From Oncorhynchus masou masou (taxonomy: Eukaryota; Chordata; Actinopteri; Salmoniformes; Salmonidae): 64,000 nt of DNA. Both the position numbers and the translations under genes were made by a program. Location: positions 150,664-214,663 of the forward strand of contig NW_027013513.1 of NCBI RefSeq assembly GCF_036934945.1. Direction: 5' to 3'. This document shows positions 1 through 12,730 of this stretch, one piece after another (the stretch's first letter is position 1; each line of letters opens with the position of its first letter). The notes beneath the pieces were generated by a model. The model was not told the DNA's origin. It did no database searches and saw only the letters and a program-made list of their open reading frames with translations.

Positions 1-3000
1 ATGTTTGTGTTATGATGACGTCTCACATGATTACAGGTGAATGACAGATGTTTGTGTTATGATGACGTCTCACCTGATTACAGGTGAATGACAGATGTTT
101 GTGTTATGATGGTGTCTCACCTGGTTACAGGTGAATGACAGATGTTTGTGTTATGATGGTGTCTCACCTGGTTACAGGTGAATGACAGATGTTTGTTATG
201 ATGGTGTCTCACCTGGTTACAGCTGAATGACAGATGTTTGTTATGATGGTGTCTCACCTGGTTACAGCTGAATGACAGATGTTTGTGTTATGATGGTGTC
301 TCACCTGGTTACAGGTGAATGACAGATGTTTGTTATGATGGTGTCTCACCTGGTTACAGCTGAATGACAGATGTTTGTGTTATGATGGTGTCTCACCTGG
401 TTACAGGTGAATGACAGATGTTTGTTATGATGGTGTCTCACCTGGTTACAGGTGAATGACAGATGTTTGTGTTATAATGGTGTCTCACCTGGTTACAGGT
501 GAATGACAGATGTTTGTGTTATAATGGTGTCTCACCTGGTTACAGGTGAATGACAGATGTTTGTGTTATGATGGTGTCTCACCTGGTTACAGGTGAATGA
601 CAGATGTTTGTTATGATGGTGTCTCACCTGGTTACAGGTGAATGACAGATGTTTGTTATGATGGTGTCTCACCTGGTTACAGGTGAATGACAGATGTTTG
701 TGTTATGATGGTGTCTCACCTGGTTACAGGTGAATGACAGATGTTTGTGTTATGATAGTGTCTCACCTGGTTACAGGTGAATGACAGATGTTTGTTATGA
801 TGGTGTCTCACCTGGTTACAGGTGAATGACAGATGTTTGTGTTATGATAGTGTCTCACCTGGTTACAGGTGAATGACAGATGTTTGTTATGATGGTGTCT
901 CACCTGGTTACAGGTGAATGACAGATGTTTGTGTTATGATGGTGTATCACCTGGTTACAGGTGAATGACAGATGTTTGTGTTATGATGGTGTCTCACCTG
1001 GTTACAGGTGAATGACAGATGTTTGTGTTATGATGGTGTCTCACCTGGTTACAGGTGAATGACAGATGTTTGTGTTATGATGGTGTCTCACCTGGTTACA
1101 GGTAAATGACAGATGTTTGTGTTATGATGGTGTCTCACCTGGTTACAGGTGAATGACAGATGTTTGTGTTATGATGGTGTCTCACCTGGTTACAGGTGAA
1201 TGACAGATGTTTGTGTTATGATGGTGTCTCACCTGGTTACAGGTGAATGACAGATGTTTGTGTTATGATGGTGTCTCACCTGGTTACAGGTGAATGACAG
1301 ATGTTTGTGTTATGATGGTGTCTCACCTGGTTACAGGTGAATGACAGATGTTTGTGTTATGATGGTGTCTCACCTGGTTACAGGTGAATGGCAGATGTTT
1401 GTGTTATGATGGTGTCTCACCTGGTTACAGGTGAATGACAGATGTTTGTTATGATGGTGTCTCACCTGGTTAAAGGTGAATGACAGATGTTTGTGTTTTG
1501 ATGGTGTCTCACCTGGTTACAGGTGAATGGCAGATGTTTGTTATGATGGTGTCTCACCTGGTTACAGGTGAATGACAGATGTTTGTGTTATGATGGTGTC
1601 TCACCTGGTTACAGGTGAATGACAGATGTTTGTGTTATGATGGTGTCTCACCTGGTTACAGGTGAATGACAGATGTTTGTGTTATGATGGTGTCTCACCT
1701 GGTTACAGGTGAATGACAGATGTTTGTTATGATGGTGTCTCACCTGGTTACAGGTGAATGACAGATGTTTGTGTTATGATGGTGTCTCACCTGGTTACAG
1801 GTGAATGACAGATGTTTGTGTTATAATGGTGTCTCACCTGGTTACAGCTGAATGACAGATGTTTGTGTTATAATGGTGTCTCACCTGGTTACAGCTGAAT
1901 GACAGATGTTTGTGTTATGATGGTGTCTCACCTGGTTACAGGTGAATGGCAGATGTTTGTTATGATGGTGTCTCACCTGGTTACAGGTGAATGACAGATG
2001 TTTGTGTTATGATGGTGTCTCACCTGGTTACAGGTGAATGACAGATGTTTGTTATGATGGTGTCTCACCTGGTTACAGGTGAATGACAGATGTTTGTTAT
2101 GATGGTGTCTCACCTGGTTACAGGTGAATGACAGATGTTTGTTATGATGGTGTCTCACCTGGTTACAGGTGAATGACAGATGTTTGTGTTATGATGGTGT
2201 CTCACCTGGTTACAGGCGAATGACAGATGTTTGTTATGATGGTGTCTCACCTGGTTACAGGTGAATGACAGATGTTTGTTATGATGGTGTCTCACCTGGT
2301 TACAGGTGAATGACAGATGTTTGTGTTATGATGGTGTCTCACCTGGTTACAGGTGAATGACAGATGTTTGTGTTATAATGGTGTCTCACCTGGTTACAGC
2401 TGAATGACAGATGTTTGTGTTATAATGGTGTCTCACCTGGTTACAGCTGAATGACAGATGTTTGTGTTATGATGGTGTCTCACCTGGTTACAGCTGAATG
2501 ACAGATGTTTGTGTTATGATGGTGTCTCACCTGGTTACAGCTGAATGACAGATGTTTGTGTTATGATGGTGTCTCACCTGATTACAGGTGAATGACAGAT
2601 GTTTGTTATGATGGTGTCTCACCTGGTTACAGGTGAATGACAGATGGTTTGTTATGATGGTGTCTCACCTGGTTACAGGTGAATGACAGATGTTTGTTAT
2701 GATGGTGTCTCACCTGGTTACAGGTGAATGACAGATGTTTGTTATGATGGTGTCTCACCTGATTACAGGTGAATGACAGATGTTTGTTATGATGTTGTCT
2801 CACCTGGTTACAGCTGAATGACAGATGTTTGTGTTATGATGGTGTCTCACCTGGTTACAGCTGAATGACAGATGTTTGTGTTATGATGGTGTCTCACCTG
2901 TTTACAGGTGAATGACAGATGTTTGTTATGATGGTGTCTCACCTGGTTACAGGTGAATGACAGATGTTTGTGTTATGATGGTGTCTCACCTGGTTACAGG

Positions 3001-6000
3001 TGAATGACAGATGTTTGTTATGATGGTGTCTCACCTGGTTACAGGTGAATGACAGATGTTTGTGTTATGATGACGTCTCACCTGGTTACAGGTGAATGAC
3101 AGATGTTTGTGTTATGATGACGTCTCACCTGATTACAGGTGAATGACAGATGTTTGTGTTATGATGACGTCTCACCTGATTACAGGTGAATGACAGATGT
3201 TTGTGTTATGATGGTGTCTCACCTGGTTACAGGTGAATGACAGATGTTTGTGTTATGATGGTGTCTCACCTGGTTACAGGTGAATGACAGATGTTTGTTA
3301 TGATGGTGTCTCACCTGGTTACAGGTGAATGACAGATGTTTGTGTTATAATGGTGTCTCACCTGGTTACAGGTGAATGACAGATGTTTGTGTTATAATGG
3401 TGTCTCACCTGGTTACAGGTGAATGACAGATGTTTGTGTTATGATGGTGTCTCACCTGGTAACAGGTGAATGACAAATGTTTGTTATGATGGTGTCTCAC
3501 CTGGTTACAGGTGAATGACAGATGTTTGTGTTATGATGGTGTCTCACCTGGTTACAGGTGAATGACAGATGTTTGTGTTATGATGGTGTCTCACCTGGTT
3601 ACAGGTGAATGACAGATGTTTGTGTTATGATGGTGTCTCACCTGGTTACAGGTGAATGACAGATGTTTGTGTTATGATGGTGTCTCACCTGGTTACAGGT
3701 GAATGACAGATGTTTGTGTTATGATGGTGTCTCACCTGGTTACAGGTGAATGACAGATGTTTGTGTTATAATGGTGTCTCACCTGGTTACAGGTGAATGA
3801 CAGATGTTTGTGTTATGATGGTGTCTCACCTGGTTACAGGTGAATGACAGATGTTTGTGTTATGATGGTGTCTCACCTGGTTACAGGTGAATGACAGATG
3901 TTTGTGTTATGATAGTGTCTCACCTGGTTACAGGTGAATGACAGATGTTTGTTATGATGGTGTCTCACCTGGTTACAGGTGAATGACAGATGTTTGTGTT
4001 ATGATAGTGTCTCACCTGGTTACAGGTGAATGACAGATGTTTGTTATGATGGTGTCTCACCTGGTTACAGGTGAATGACAGATGTTTGTGTTATGATGGT
4101 GTCTCACCTGGTTACAGGTGAATGACAGATGTTTGTGTTATGATGGTGTCTCACCTGGTTACAGGTGAATGACAGATGTTTGTGTTATGATGGTGTCTCA
4201 CCTGGTTACAGGTGAATGACAGATGTTTGTGTTATGATGGTGTCTCACCTGGTTACAGGTGAATGACAGATGTTTGTGTTATGATGGTGTCTCACCTGGT
4301 TACAGGTGAATGACAGATGTTTGTGTTATGATGGTGTCTCACCTGGTTACAGGTGAATGACAGATGTTTGTGTTATGATGGTGTCTCACCTGGTTACAGG
4401 TGAATGACAGATGTTTGTGTTATGATGGTGTCTCACCTGGTTACAGGTGAATGACAGATGTTTGTGTTATGATGGTGTCTCACCTGGTTACAGGTGAATG
4501 ACAGATGTTTGTGTTATGACGGTGTCTCACCTGGTTACAGGTGAATGGCAGATGTTTGTGTTATGATGGTGTCTCACCTGGTTACAGGTGAATGACAGAT
4601 GTTTGTTATGATGGTGTCTCACCTGGTTAAAGGTGAATGACAGATGTTTGTGTTTTGATGGTGTCTCACCTGGTTACAGGTGAATGGCAGATGTTTGTTA
4701 TGATGGTGTCTCACCTGGTTACAGGTGAATGACAGATGTTTGTGTTATGATGGTGTCTCACCTGGTTACAGGTGAATGACAGATGTTTGTGTTATGATGG
4801 TGTCTCACCTGGTTACAGGTGAATGACAGATGTTTGTGTTATGATGGTGTCTCACCTGGTTAAAGGTGAATGACAGATGTTTGTGTTTTGATGGTGTCTC
4901 ACCTGGTTACAGGTGAATGGCAGATGTTTGTTATGATGGTGTCTCACCTGGTTACAGGTGAATGACAGATGTTTGTGTTATAATGGTGTCTCACCTGGTT
5001 ACAGGTGAATGACAGATGTTTGTGTTATGATGGTGTCTCACCTGGTTACAGGTGAATGACAGATGTTTGTGTTATGATGGTGTCTCACCTGGTTACAGGT
5101 GAATGACAGATGTTTGTGTTATGATAGTGTCTCACCTGGTTACAGGTGAATGACAGATGTTTGTTATGATGGTGTCTCACCTGGTTACAGGTGAATGACA
5201 GATGTTTGTGTTATGATAGTGTCTCACCTGGTTACAGGTGAATGACAGATGTTTGTTATGATGGTGTCTCACCTGGTTACAGGTGAATGACAGATGTTTG
5301 TGTTATGATGGTGTCTCACCTGGTTACAGGTGAATGACAGATGTTTGTGTTATGATGGTGTCTCACCTGGTTACAGGTGAATGACAGATGTTTGTGTTAT
5401 GATGGTGTCTCACCTGGTTACAGGTGAATGACAGATGTTTGTGTTATGATGGTGTCTCACCTGGTTACAGGTGAATGACAGATGTTTGTGTTATGATGGT
5501 GTCTCACCTGGTTACAGGTGAATGACAGATGTTTGTGTTATGATGGTGTCTCACCTGGTTACAGGTGAATGACAGATGTTTGTGTTATGATGGTGTCTCA
5601 CCTGGTTACAGGTGAATGACAGATGTTTGTGTTATGATGGTGTCTCACCTGGTTACAGGTGAATGACAGATGTTTGTGTTATGATGGTGTCTCACCTGGT
5701 TACAGGTGAATGACAGATGTTTGTGTTATGATGGTGTCTCACCTGGTTACAGGTGAATGGCAGATGTTTGTGTTATGATGGTGTCTCACCTGGTTACAGG
5801 TGAATGACAGATGTTTGTTATGATGGTGTCTCACCTGGTTAAAGGTGGATGACAGATGTTTGTGTTTTGATGGTGTCTCACCTGGTTACAGGTGAATGGC
5901 AGATGTTTGTTATGATGGTGTCTCACCTGGTTACAGGTGAATGACAGATGTTTGTGTTATGATGGTGTCTCACCTGGTTACAGGTGAATGACAGATGTTT

Positions 6001-8025
6001 GTGTTATGATGGTGTCTCACCTGGTTACAGGTGAATGACAGATGTTTGTGTTATGATGGTGTCTCACCTGGTTACAGGTGAATGACAGATGTTTGTTATG
6101 ATGGTGTCTCACCTGGTTACAGGTGAATGACAGATGTTTGTGTTATGATGGTGTCTCACCTGGTTACAGGTGAATGACAGATGTTTGTGTTATAATGGTG
6201 TCTCACCTGGTTACAGGTGAATGACAGATGTTTGTGTTATGATGGTGTCTCACCTGGTTACAGGTGAATGACAGATGTTTGTGTTATGATGGTGTCTCAC
6301 CTGGTTACAGGTGAATGACAGATGTTTGTGTTATGATGGTGTCTCACCTGGTTACAGGTGAATGACAGATGTTTGTGTTATGATGGTGTCTCACCTGGTT
6401 ACAGGTGAATGGCAGATGTTGTGTTATGATGGCGTCTCACCTGGTTACAGGTGAATGACAGATGTTTGTGTTATGATGGTGTCTCACCTGGTTTCAGGTG
6501 AATGGCAGATGTGTTATGATGGTGTCTCACCTGGCTACAGGTGAAGGACAGATGTTTGTGTTATGATGGTGTCTCACCTGGTTACAGGTGAATGGCAGAT
6601 GTTTGTGTTATGATGGTGTCTCACCTGGTTACAGGTGAATGGCAGATGTTGTGTTATGATGGTGTCTCACCTGGTTACAGGTGAATGACAGATGTTTGTG
6701 TTATGATGGTGTCTCACCTGGTTACAGGTGAATGACAGATGTTTGTCTTATGATGGTGTCTCACCTGGTTACAGGTGAATGGCAGATGTTGTGTTATGAT
6801 GGTGTCTCACCTGGTTACAGGTGAATGACAGATGTATGTGTTATGATGGTGTCTCACCTGGTTACAGGTGAATGACAGATGTTTGTCTTATGATGGTGTC
6901 TCACCTGGTTAGAGGTGAATGGCAGATGTTGTGTTATGATGGTGTCTCACCTGGTTACAGGTGAATGACAGATGTTTGTGTTATGATGGTGTCTCACCTG
7001 GTTACAGGTGAATGACAGATGTTTGTGTTATAATGGTGTCTCACCTGGTTACAGGTGAATGACAGATGTTTGTGTTATGATGGTGTCTCACCTGGTTACA
7101 GGTGAATGACAGATGTTTGTGTTATGATGGTGTCTCACCTGGTTACAGGTGAATGACAGATGTTTGTGTTATGATGGTGTCTCACCTGGTTACAGGTGAA
7201 TGACAGATGTTTGTGTTATGATGGTGTCTCACCTGGTTACAGGTGAATGGCAGATGTTGTGTTATGATGGTGTCTCACCTGGTTACAGGTGAATGACAGA
7301 TGTTTGTGTTATGATGGTGTGTCTCACCTGGTTTCAGGTGAATGGCAGATGTGTTATGATGGTGTCTCACCTGGCTACAGGTGAAGGACAGATGTTTGTG
7401 TTATGATGGTGTCTCACCTGGTTACAGGTGAATGGCAGATGTTTGTGTTATGATGGTGTCTCACCTGGTTACAGGTGAATGGCAGATGTTGTGTTATGAT
7501 GGTGTCTCACCTGGTTACAGGTGAATGACAGATGTTTGTGTTATGATGGTGTCTCACCTGGTTACAGGTGAATGACAGATGTTTGTCTTATGATGGTGTC
7601 TCACCTGGTTACAGGTGAATGGCAGATGTTGTGTTATGATGGTGTCTCACCTGGTTACAGGTGAATGACAGATGTTTGTGTTATGATGGTGTCTCACCTG
7701 GTTACAGGTGAATGACAGATGTTTGTCTTATGATGGTGTCTCACCTGGTTAGAGGTGAATGGCAGATGTTGTGTTATGATGGTGTCTCACCTGGTTACAG
7801 GTGAATGACAGATGTTTGTGTTATGACGGTGTCTCACCTGGTTACAGGTGAATGGCAGATGTTGTGTTATAATGGTGTCTCACCTGGTTACAGGTGAATG
7901 ACAGATGTTTGTGTTATGATGGTGTCTCACCTGGTTACAGGTGAATGACAGATGTTTGTGTTATGATGGTGTCTCACCTGGTTACAGGTGAATGACATAT
8001 GTTTGTGTTATGATGGCGTCTCACT
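1..8025. repeat. 45/47-bp minisatellite array, left arm
   Basis: About 170 head-to-tail units run from the window edge to about 8,025. The main unit is 47 bp; a common variant lacks one GT in the GATGTTTGTGTTATGATGG stretch and is 45 bp. Each unit carries CACCTGGTTACAGGTG, a 6-bp inverted repeat around GTTA that makes two E-box-like CANNTG sites. Variant positions recur (GATAGTG, GGTTAAAGG, GAATGGCAG, GGTTTCAGG) and reveal higher-order duplications. No coding capacity; short open frames such as the one at 1,973-2,158 on the minus strand are the repeat read in frame. The array starts before the window, so its full length is unknown. It is the reverse-complement partner of the array at 14,215-26,684. 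Confidence 0.97.
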
Positions 8026-8403
8026 CTCTACCTCACCAGCCTTGTCCTCCTCTTATTGTTGTTAGTCTCCAGATAGGAGAGCAGTTGCCATTAATTATGC
8101 ATGTATTTAATGGAGGTTACCATGACAGCCAAGCCTATCACCGAGAAAAGGACATTAGTTATTCTTAGAGGCTCTATGGTTGAGTCTCAAATAGCCCCCT
8201 ATTCCCTATGGGCCCTGGTCAATAGTAGTGCATCATGTAATTTACACTTTTAAAAATGTCAGTTTTGATTTGCCCCCAACAAAAATATCAATTAATTATC
8301 CAATTTAGAAGCAATCTAAGTGTTCTCCTTTAAAAATGACTTATGTTTACCATGTGTAGCTTTGCTAGACCTTACGCTGCTGCCCAATAAACTTCGGTGT
8401 GCA
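8026..8403. other. Single-copy spacer of the left arm (inner/outer spacer 1)
   Basis: A 378-bp non-tandem stretch with no convincing gene. Around 8,185-8,240 it holds TATTCCCTATGGGCCCTGG followed by TCAATAGTAGTGCA, resembling a dispersed motif I know from many salmonid loci (from memory, not searched). It carries ATTTAGAAGCAATCTAAG at 8,303-8,320, whose reverse complement occurs at 9,697-9,714. The reverse complement of this whole spacer is at about 13,843-14,214, with a few substitutions and one 11-bp length difference near 8,350. Confidence 0.85.
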
Positions 8404-9538
8404 CATGGCACACGGTACACAGCACAGGTATACAGCACAGGTATACAGCACACGTATACAGCACAGGTATACAGCACACGTATACAGCACAGGTACACAG
8501 CACACGTATACAGCACAGGTACACAGCACACGGTACACAGCACAGGGTACACAGCACACGGTACACAGCACACGGTACACAGCACAGGTATACAGCACAG
8601 GTATACAGCACAGGTACACAGCACACGTATACAGCACACAGTACACAGCACAGGTATACAGCAGACGGTACACAGCACACGGTATACAGCACAGGTATAC
8701 AGCACAGGTACACAGCACACAGTACACAGCACACAGTACACAGCACAGGTACACAGCACAGGTACACAGCACACGGTACACAGCACAGGTATACAGCACA
8801 GGTACACAGCATAGGTACACAGCACACGGTACACAGCACAGGTATACAGCACACGGTACACAGCACAGGTATACAGCACAGGTATACAGCACAGGTATAC
8901 AGCACAGGTACACAGCATAGGTACACAGCACACGGTACACAGCACAGGTATACAGCACACGGTACACAGCACAGGTACACAGCACACGGTACACAGCACA
9001 CGGTACACAGCACAGGTACACAGCACAGGTACACAGCACAGGTATACAACACAGGTACACAGCACACGGTACACAGCACAGGTACACAGCACAGGTATAC
9101 AGCACAGGTATACAGCACAGGTACACAGCACACGGTACACAGCACAGGTATACAGCACAGGGACACAGCACAGGTACACAGTACACGGTACACAGCATAC
9201 GGTACACAGCACAGGTACACAGCACAGGTATACAGCACAGGTACACAGCACACGGTACACAGCACAAGGTATACAGCACAGGTACACAGCACAGGTACAC
9301 AGCACAGGTACACAGTACACAGCATACGGTACACAGCACAGGTACACAGCACAGGTATACAGCACACAGTACACAGCACAGGTACACAGCACAGGTATAC
9401 AGCACACAGTACACAGCACAGGTATACAGCTCACAGTACACAGCACAGGTATACAGCACACAGTACCCAGCACACGCTACACAGCACACGGTACACAGCA
9501 CAGGTACACAGCACACGGTACACAGCACAGGTATACAG
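8404..9538. repeat. 13-14-bp TACACAGCACAGG minisatellite, left arm
   Basis: About 85 units of two interleaved types: TACACAGCACAGG or TATACAGCACAGG (13 bp) and TACACAGCACACGG (14 bp). The mix of 13 and 14 bp shifts reading frame constantly, yet few stops arise. This explains overlapping 160-390 residue open frames on both strands, all low-complexity (TQHRYTA or VLCTCAVYLCC patterns). These are not proteins. The mirrored array is at 12,731-13,842. The total length is nearly the same in both arms, but the internal order of variants differs. Confidence 0.97.
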
Positions 9539-9930
9539 ATTTTGGATCTTAATTTGAGACAGTTTGCTACAGCAGCAAAAGAATCCTGGAGCCACAGGAA
9601 GTCTTATTAATTACAATCCACATAATAATTCACATTTCCTGTCGCTGCAGGATTCATTTCCTGCTGTAGACAGAAGAACACACAAATGAAGAATAGCTTA
9701 GATTGCTTCTAAATGTAAAATGTTTCCTTCTGTCTAGATATTTGATTTCTTCAGTCTTCAGGAGATGCAGGGATGGAGGGATGGATAAAAGGAAAACAAT
9801 CAGTCCTTTTAGACGGGTGAATGAGAGCAGGACCGATCAAGTTTACAACTGAGGCTTGGTACCAGAGGTGTTTTTGATGAACTCTCTGCTGAGTGTTTTA
9901 TTAGGCTGACCTTCATATCTCCCTGCCTTC
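9539..9930. other. Single-copy spacer 2 of the left arm
   Basis: A 392-bp unique stretch without a recognisable gene. It contains CTTAGATTGCTTCTAAAT at 9,697-9,714, the inverse of the 18-mer in the first spacer. Its reverse complement lies at 12,339-12,730 with about three visible substitutions (near 9,769, 9,787 and 9,819), roughly 1% divergence. Confidence 0.85.
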
Positions 9931-11000
9931 CCCAACCACTAGACAAGTGTTGTTCCGCAACCACTAGACAAGTGTTGTTCCCCAACCACTAGACAAGTGT
10001 CGTTCCCCAACCACTAGACAAGTGTCGTTCCCCAACCACTAGACAAGTGTCGTTCCCCAACCACTAGACAAGTGTCGTTCCCCAACCACTAGACAAGTGT
10101 CGTTCCCCAACCACTAGACAAGTGTTGTTCCCCAACCACTAGACAAGTGTTGTTCCCCAACCACTAGACAAGTGTGTTTCCCCAACCACTAGACAAGTGT
10201 TTCCCCAACCACTAGACAAGTGTCGTTCCCCAACCACTAGACAAGTGTCGTTCCCCAACCACTAGACAAGTGTCGTTCCCCAACCACTAGACAAGTGTCG
10301 TTCCCCAACCACTAGACAAGTGTCGTTCCCCAACCACTAGACAAGTGTCGTTCCCGACCACTAGACAACCACTAGACAAGTGTCGTTCCCCGACCACTAG
10401 ACAAGTGTCGTTCCCGACCACTAGACAAGACAAGATGTCAGGTGTTGTTCCCCCGACCACTAGTTCCCCAACCAAGACGTCGTTCCCCGACCACTAGACA
10501 AGTGTCGTTCCCCGACCACTAGACAAGCGTCGTTCCCCGACCACTAGACAAGCGTTGTTCCCGACCACTAGACAAGTCAAGGTGTCCAACCACTGTTCCC
10601 CAACCACTAGACAAGTGTTGTTCCCCAACCACTAGACAAGTGTTGTTCCCCAACCACTAGACAAGTGTTGTTCCCCGACCACTAGACAAGTGTTGTTTCC
10701 CCAACCACTAGACAAGTGTTCCCCCGACCACTAGACAAGTGTTGTTCCCCGACCACTAGACAAGTCGTTCCCCAACCACTAGACAAGTGTTCCCCGACCA
10801 CTAGACAAGTGCGTTCCCCAACCACTAGACAAGTGTTGTTCCCCGACCACTAGACAAGTCGTTGTTCCCCAACCACTAGACAAGTCAAGTGTTGTTCTCC
10901 AACCACTGGACAAGTCAAGTGTTGTTCCCCAACCACTAGACAAGTCAAGTGTTGTTCCCCAACCACTAGACAAGTCACCAGTGTTGTTCCCCAACCACTA
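9931..11000. repeat. 25-bp CCAACCACTAGACAAGTG minisatellite, left arm
   Basis: About 43 units built on CCCCAACCACTAGACAAG plus a short variable TGTTGTT/TGTCGTT/CGTT tail; the full unit is 25 bp. A longer variant with an extra TCAAG (about 30 bp) appears near 10,865-10,985. Several units are shortened or scrambled near 10,350-10,600. The array runs straight into the run of Ns, so its true end is unknown. Confidence 0.95.
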
Positions 11001-11500
11001 NNNNNNNNNNNNNNNNNNNNNNNNNNNNNNNNNNNNNNNNNNNNNNNNNNNNNNNNNNNNNNNNNNNNNNNNNNNNNNNNNNNNNNNNNNNNNNNNNNNN
11101 NNNNNNNNNNNNNNNNNNNNNNNNNNNNNNNNNNNNNNNNNNNNNNNNNNNNNNNNNNNNNNNNNNNNNNNNNNNNNNNNNNNNNNNNNNNNNNNNNNNN
11201 NNNNNNNNNNNNNNNNNNNNNNNNNNNNNNNNNNNNNNNNNNNNNNNNNNNNNNNNNNNNNNNNNNNNNNNNNNNNNNNNNNNNNNNNNNNNNNNNNNNN
11301 NNNNNNNNNNNNNNNNNNNNNNNNNNNNNNNNNNNNNNNNNNNNNNNNNNNNNNNNNNNNNNNNNNNNNNNNNNNNNNNNNNNNNNNNNNNNNNNNNNNN
11401 NNNNNNNNNNNNNNNNNNNNNNNNNNNNNNNNNNNNNNNNNNNNNNNNNNNNNNNNNNNNNNNNNNNNNNNNNNNNNNNNNNNNNNNNNNNNNNNNNNNN
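11001..11500. other. Assembly gap, exactly 500 N
   Basis: All 500 bases are N. The round length indicates a placeholder put in by a scaffolder, not a measured distance. The gap lies at the centre of the inverted repeat and inside the 25-bp minisatellite. The orientation of that minisatellite flips across it. Confidence 0.99.
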
Positions 11501-12338
11501 TGTCTAGTGGTTGGAGCACAACACTTGACTTGTCTAGTGGTTGGAGAACAACACTTGACTTGTCTAGTGGTTGGGGAAAAACACTTGACTTGGCTAGTGG
11601 TTGGGGAACAACACTTGACTTCTCTAGTGGTTGGGGAACAACACTTGACTTGTCCAGTGGTTGGAGAACAACACTTGACTTGTCTAGTGGTTGGGGAACA
11701 ACACTTGTCTAGTGGTTGGGGAACGACACTTGTCTAGTGGTCGGGGAACGACACTTGTCTAGTGGTCGGGGAACAACACTTGTCTAGTGGTCGGGGAACA
11801 ACACTTGTCTAGTGGTCGGGGAACAACACTTGTCTAGTGGTCGGGGAACAACACTTGTCTAGTGGTCGGGGAACAACACTTGTCTAGTGGTTGGGGAACA
11901 ACACTTGACTTGTCTAGTGGTTGGGGAACAACACTTGACTTGTCTAGTGGTTGGGGAACAACACTTGACTTGTCTAGTGGTTGGGGAACAACACTTGTCT
12001 AGTGGTTGGGGAACGACACTTGTCTAGTGGTTGGGGAACGACACATGTCTAGTGGTCGGGGAACGACACATGTCTAGTGGTCGGGGAACGACACTTGTCT
12101 AGTGGTCGGGGAACGACACTTGTCTAGTGGTCGGGGAACGACACTTGTCTAGTGGTCGGGGAACGACACTTGTCTAGTGGTCGGGGAACAACACTTGTCT
12201 AGTGGTTGGGGAACAACACTTGTCTAGTGGTTGGGGAACAACACTTGTCTAGTGGTTGGGGAACGACACTTGTCTAGTGGTTGGGGAACAACACTTGTCT
12301 AGTGGTTGGGGAACAACACTTGTCTAGTGGTTGGGGAA
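11501..12338. repeat. 25-bp minisatellite, right arm (inverted)
   Basis: Reverse complement of the array at 9,931-11,000, with units built on CTTGTCTAGTGGTTGGGGAA. About 31 units, including 30-bp variants with an extra CTTGA near 11,515-11,690 and 11,890-11,990. It ends at GGGGAAGGCAGGGAGATATG, the mirror of the left arm junction at 9,931. Confidence 0.95.
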
Positions 12339-12730
12339 GGCAGGGAGATATGAAGGTCAGCCTAATAAAACACTCAGCAGAGAGTTCATCAAAAACACCT
12401 CTGGTACCAAGCCTCAGTTGTAAACTTGATCGGTCCTGCTCTCATTCCCCCGTCTAAAAGGACTGATTGTTTTCCTTGTATCCATCCCTCCATCCCTGCG
12501 TCTCCTGAAGACTGAAGAAATCAAATATCTAGACAGAAGGAAACATTTTACATTTAGAAGCAATCTAAGCTATTCTTCATTTGTGTGTTCTTCTGTCTAC
12601 AGCAGGAAATGAATCCTGCAGCGACAGGAAATGTGAATTATTATGTGGATTGTAATTAATAAGACTTCCTGTGGCTCCAGGATTCTTTTGCTGCTGTAGC
12701 AAACTGTCTCAAATTAAGATCCAAAATCTG
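12339..12730. other. Single-copy spacer 2 of the right arm (inverted)
   Basis: Reverse complement of 9,539-9,930 with about three substitutions. No gene seen. The open frame at 12,671-12,898 on the plus strand only reads from this spacer into the minisatellite. Confidence 0.85.

Noticed and set aside
1..8025. CRISPR-like array
   Set aside because: Units are contiguous with no variable spacers, and the context is vertebrate.
8316..9557. Six open frames of 160-390 residues in the 13-bp array
   Set aside because: Both strands and all frames are open together; only the repeat explains this.
10981..11712. Open frames of 173 and 243 residues across the gap
   Set aside because: They consist mostly of undetermined bases.
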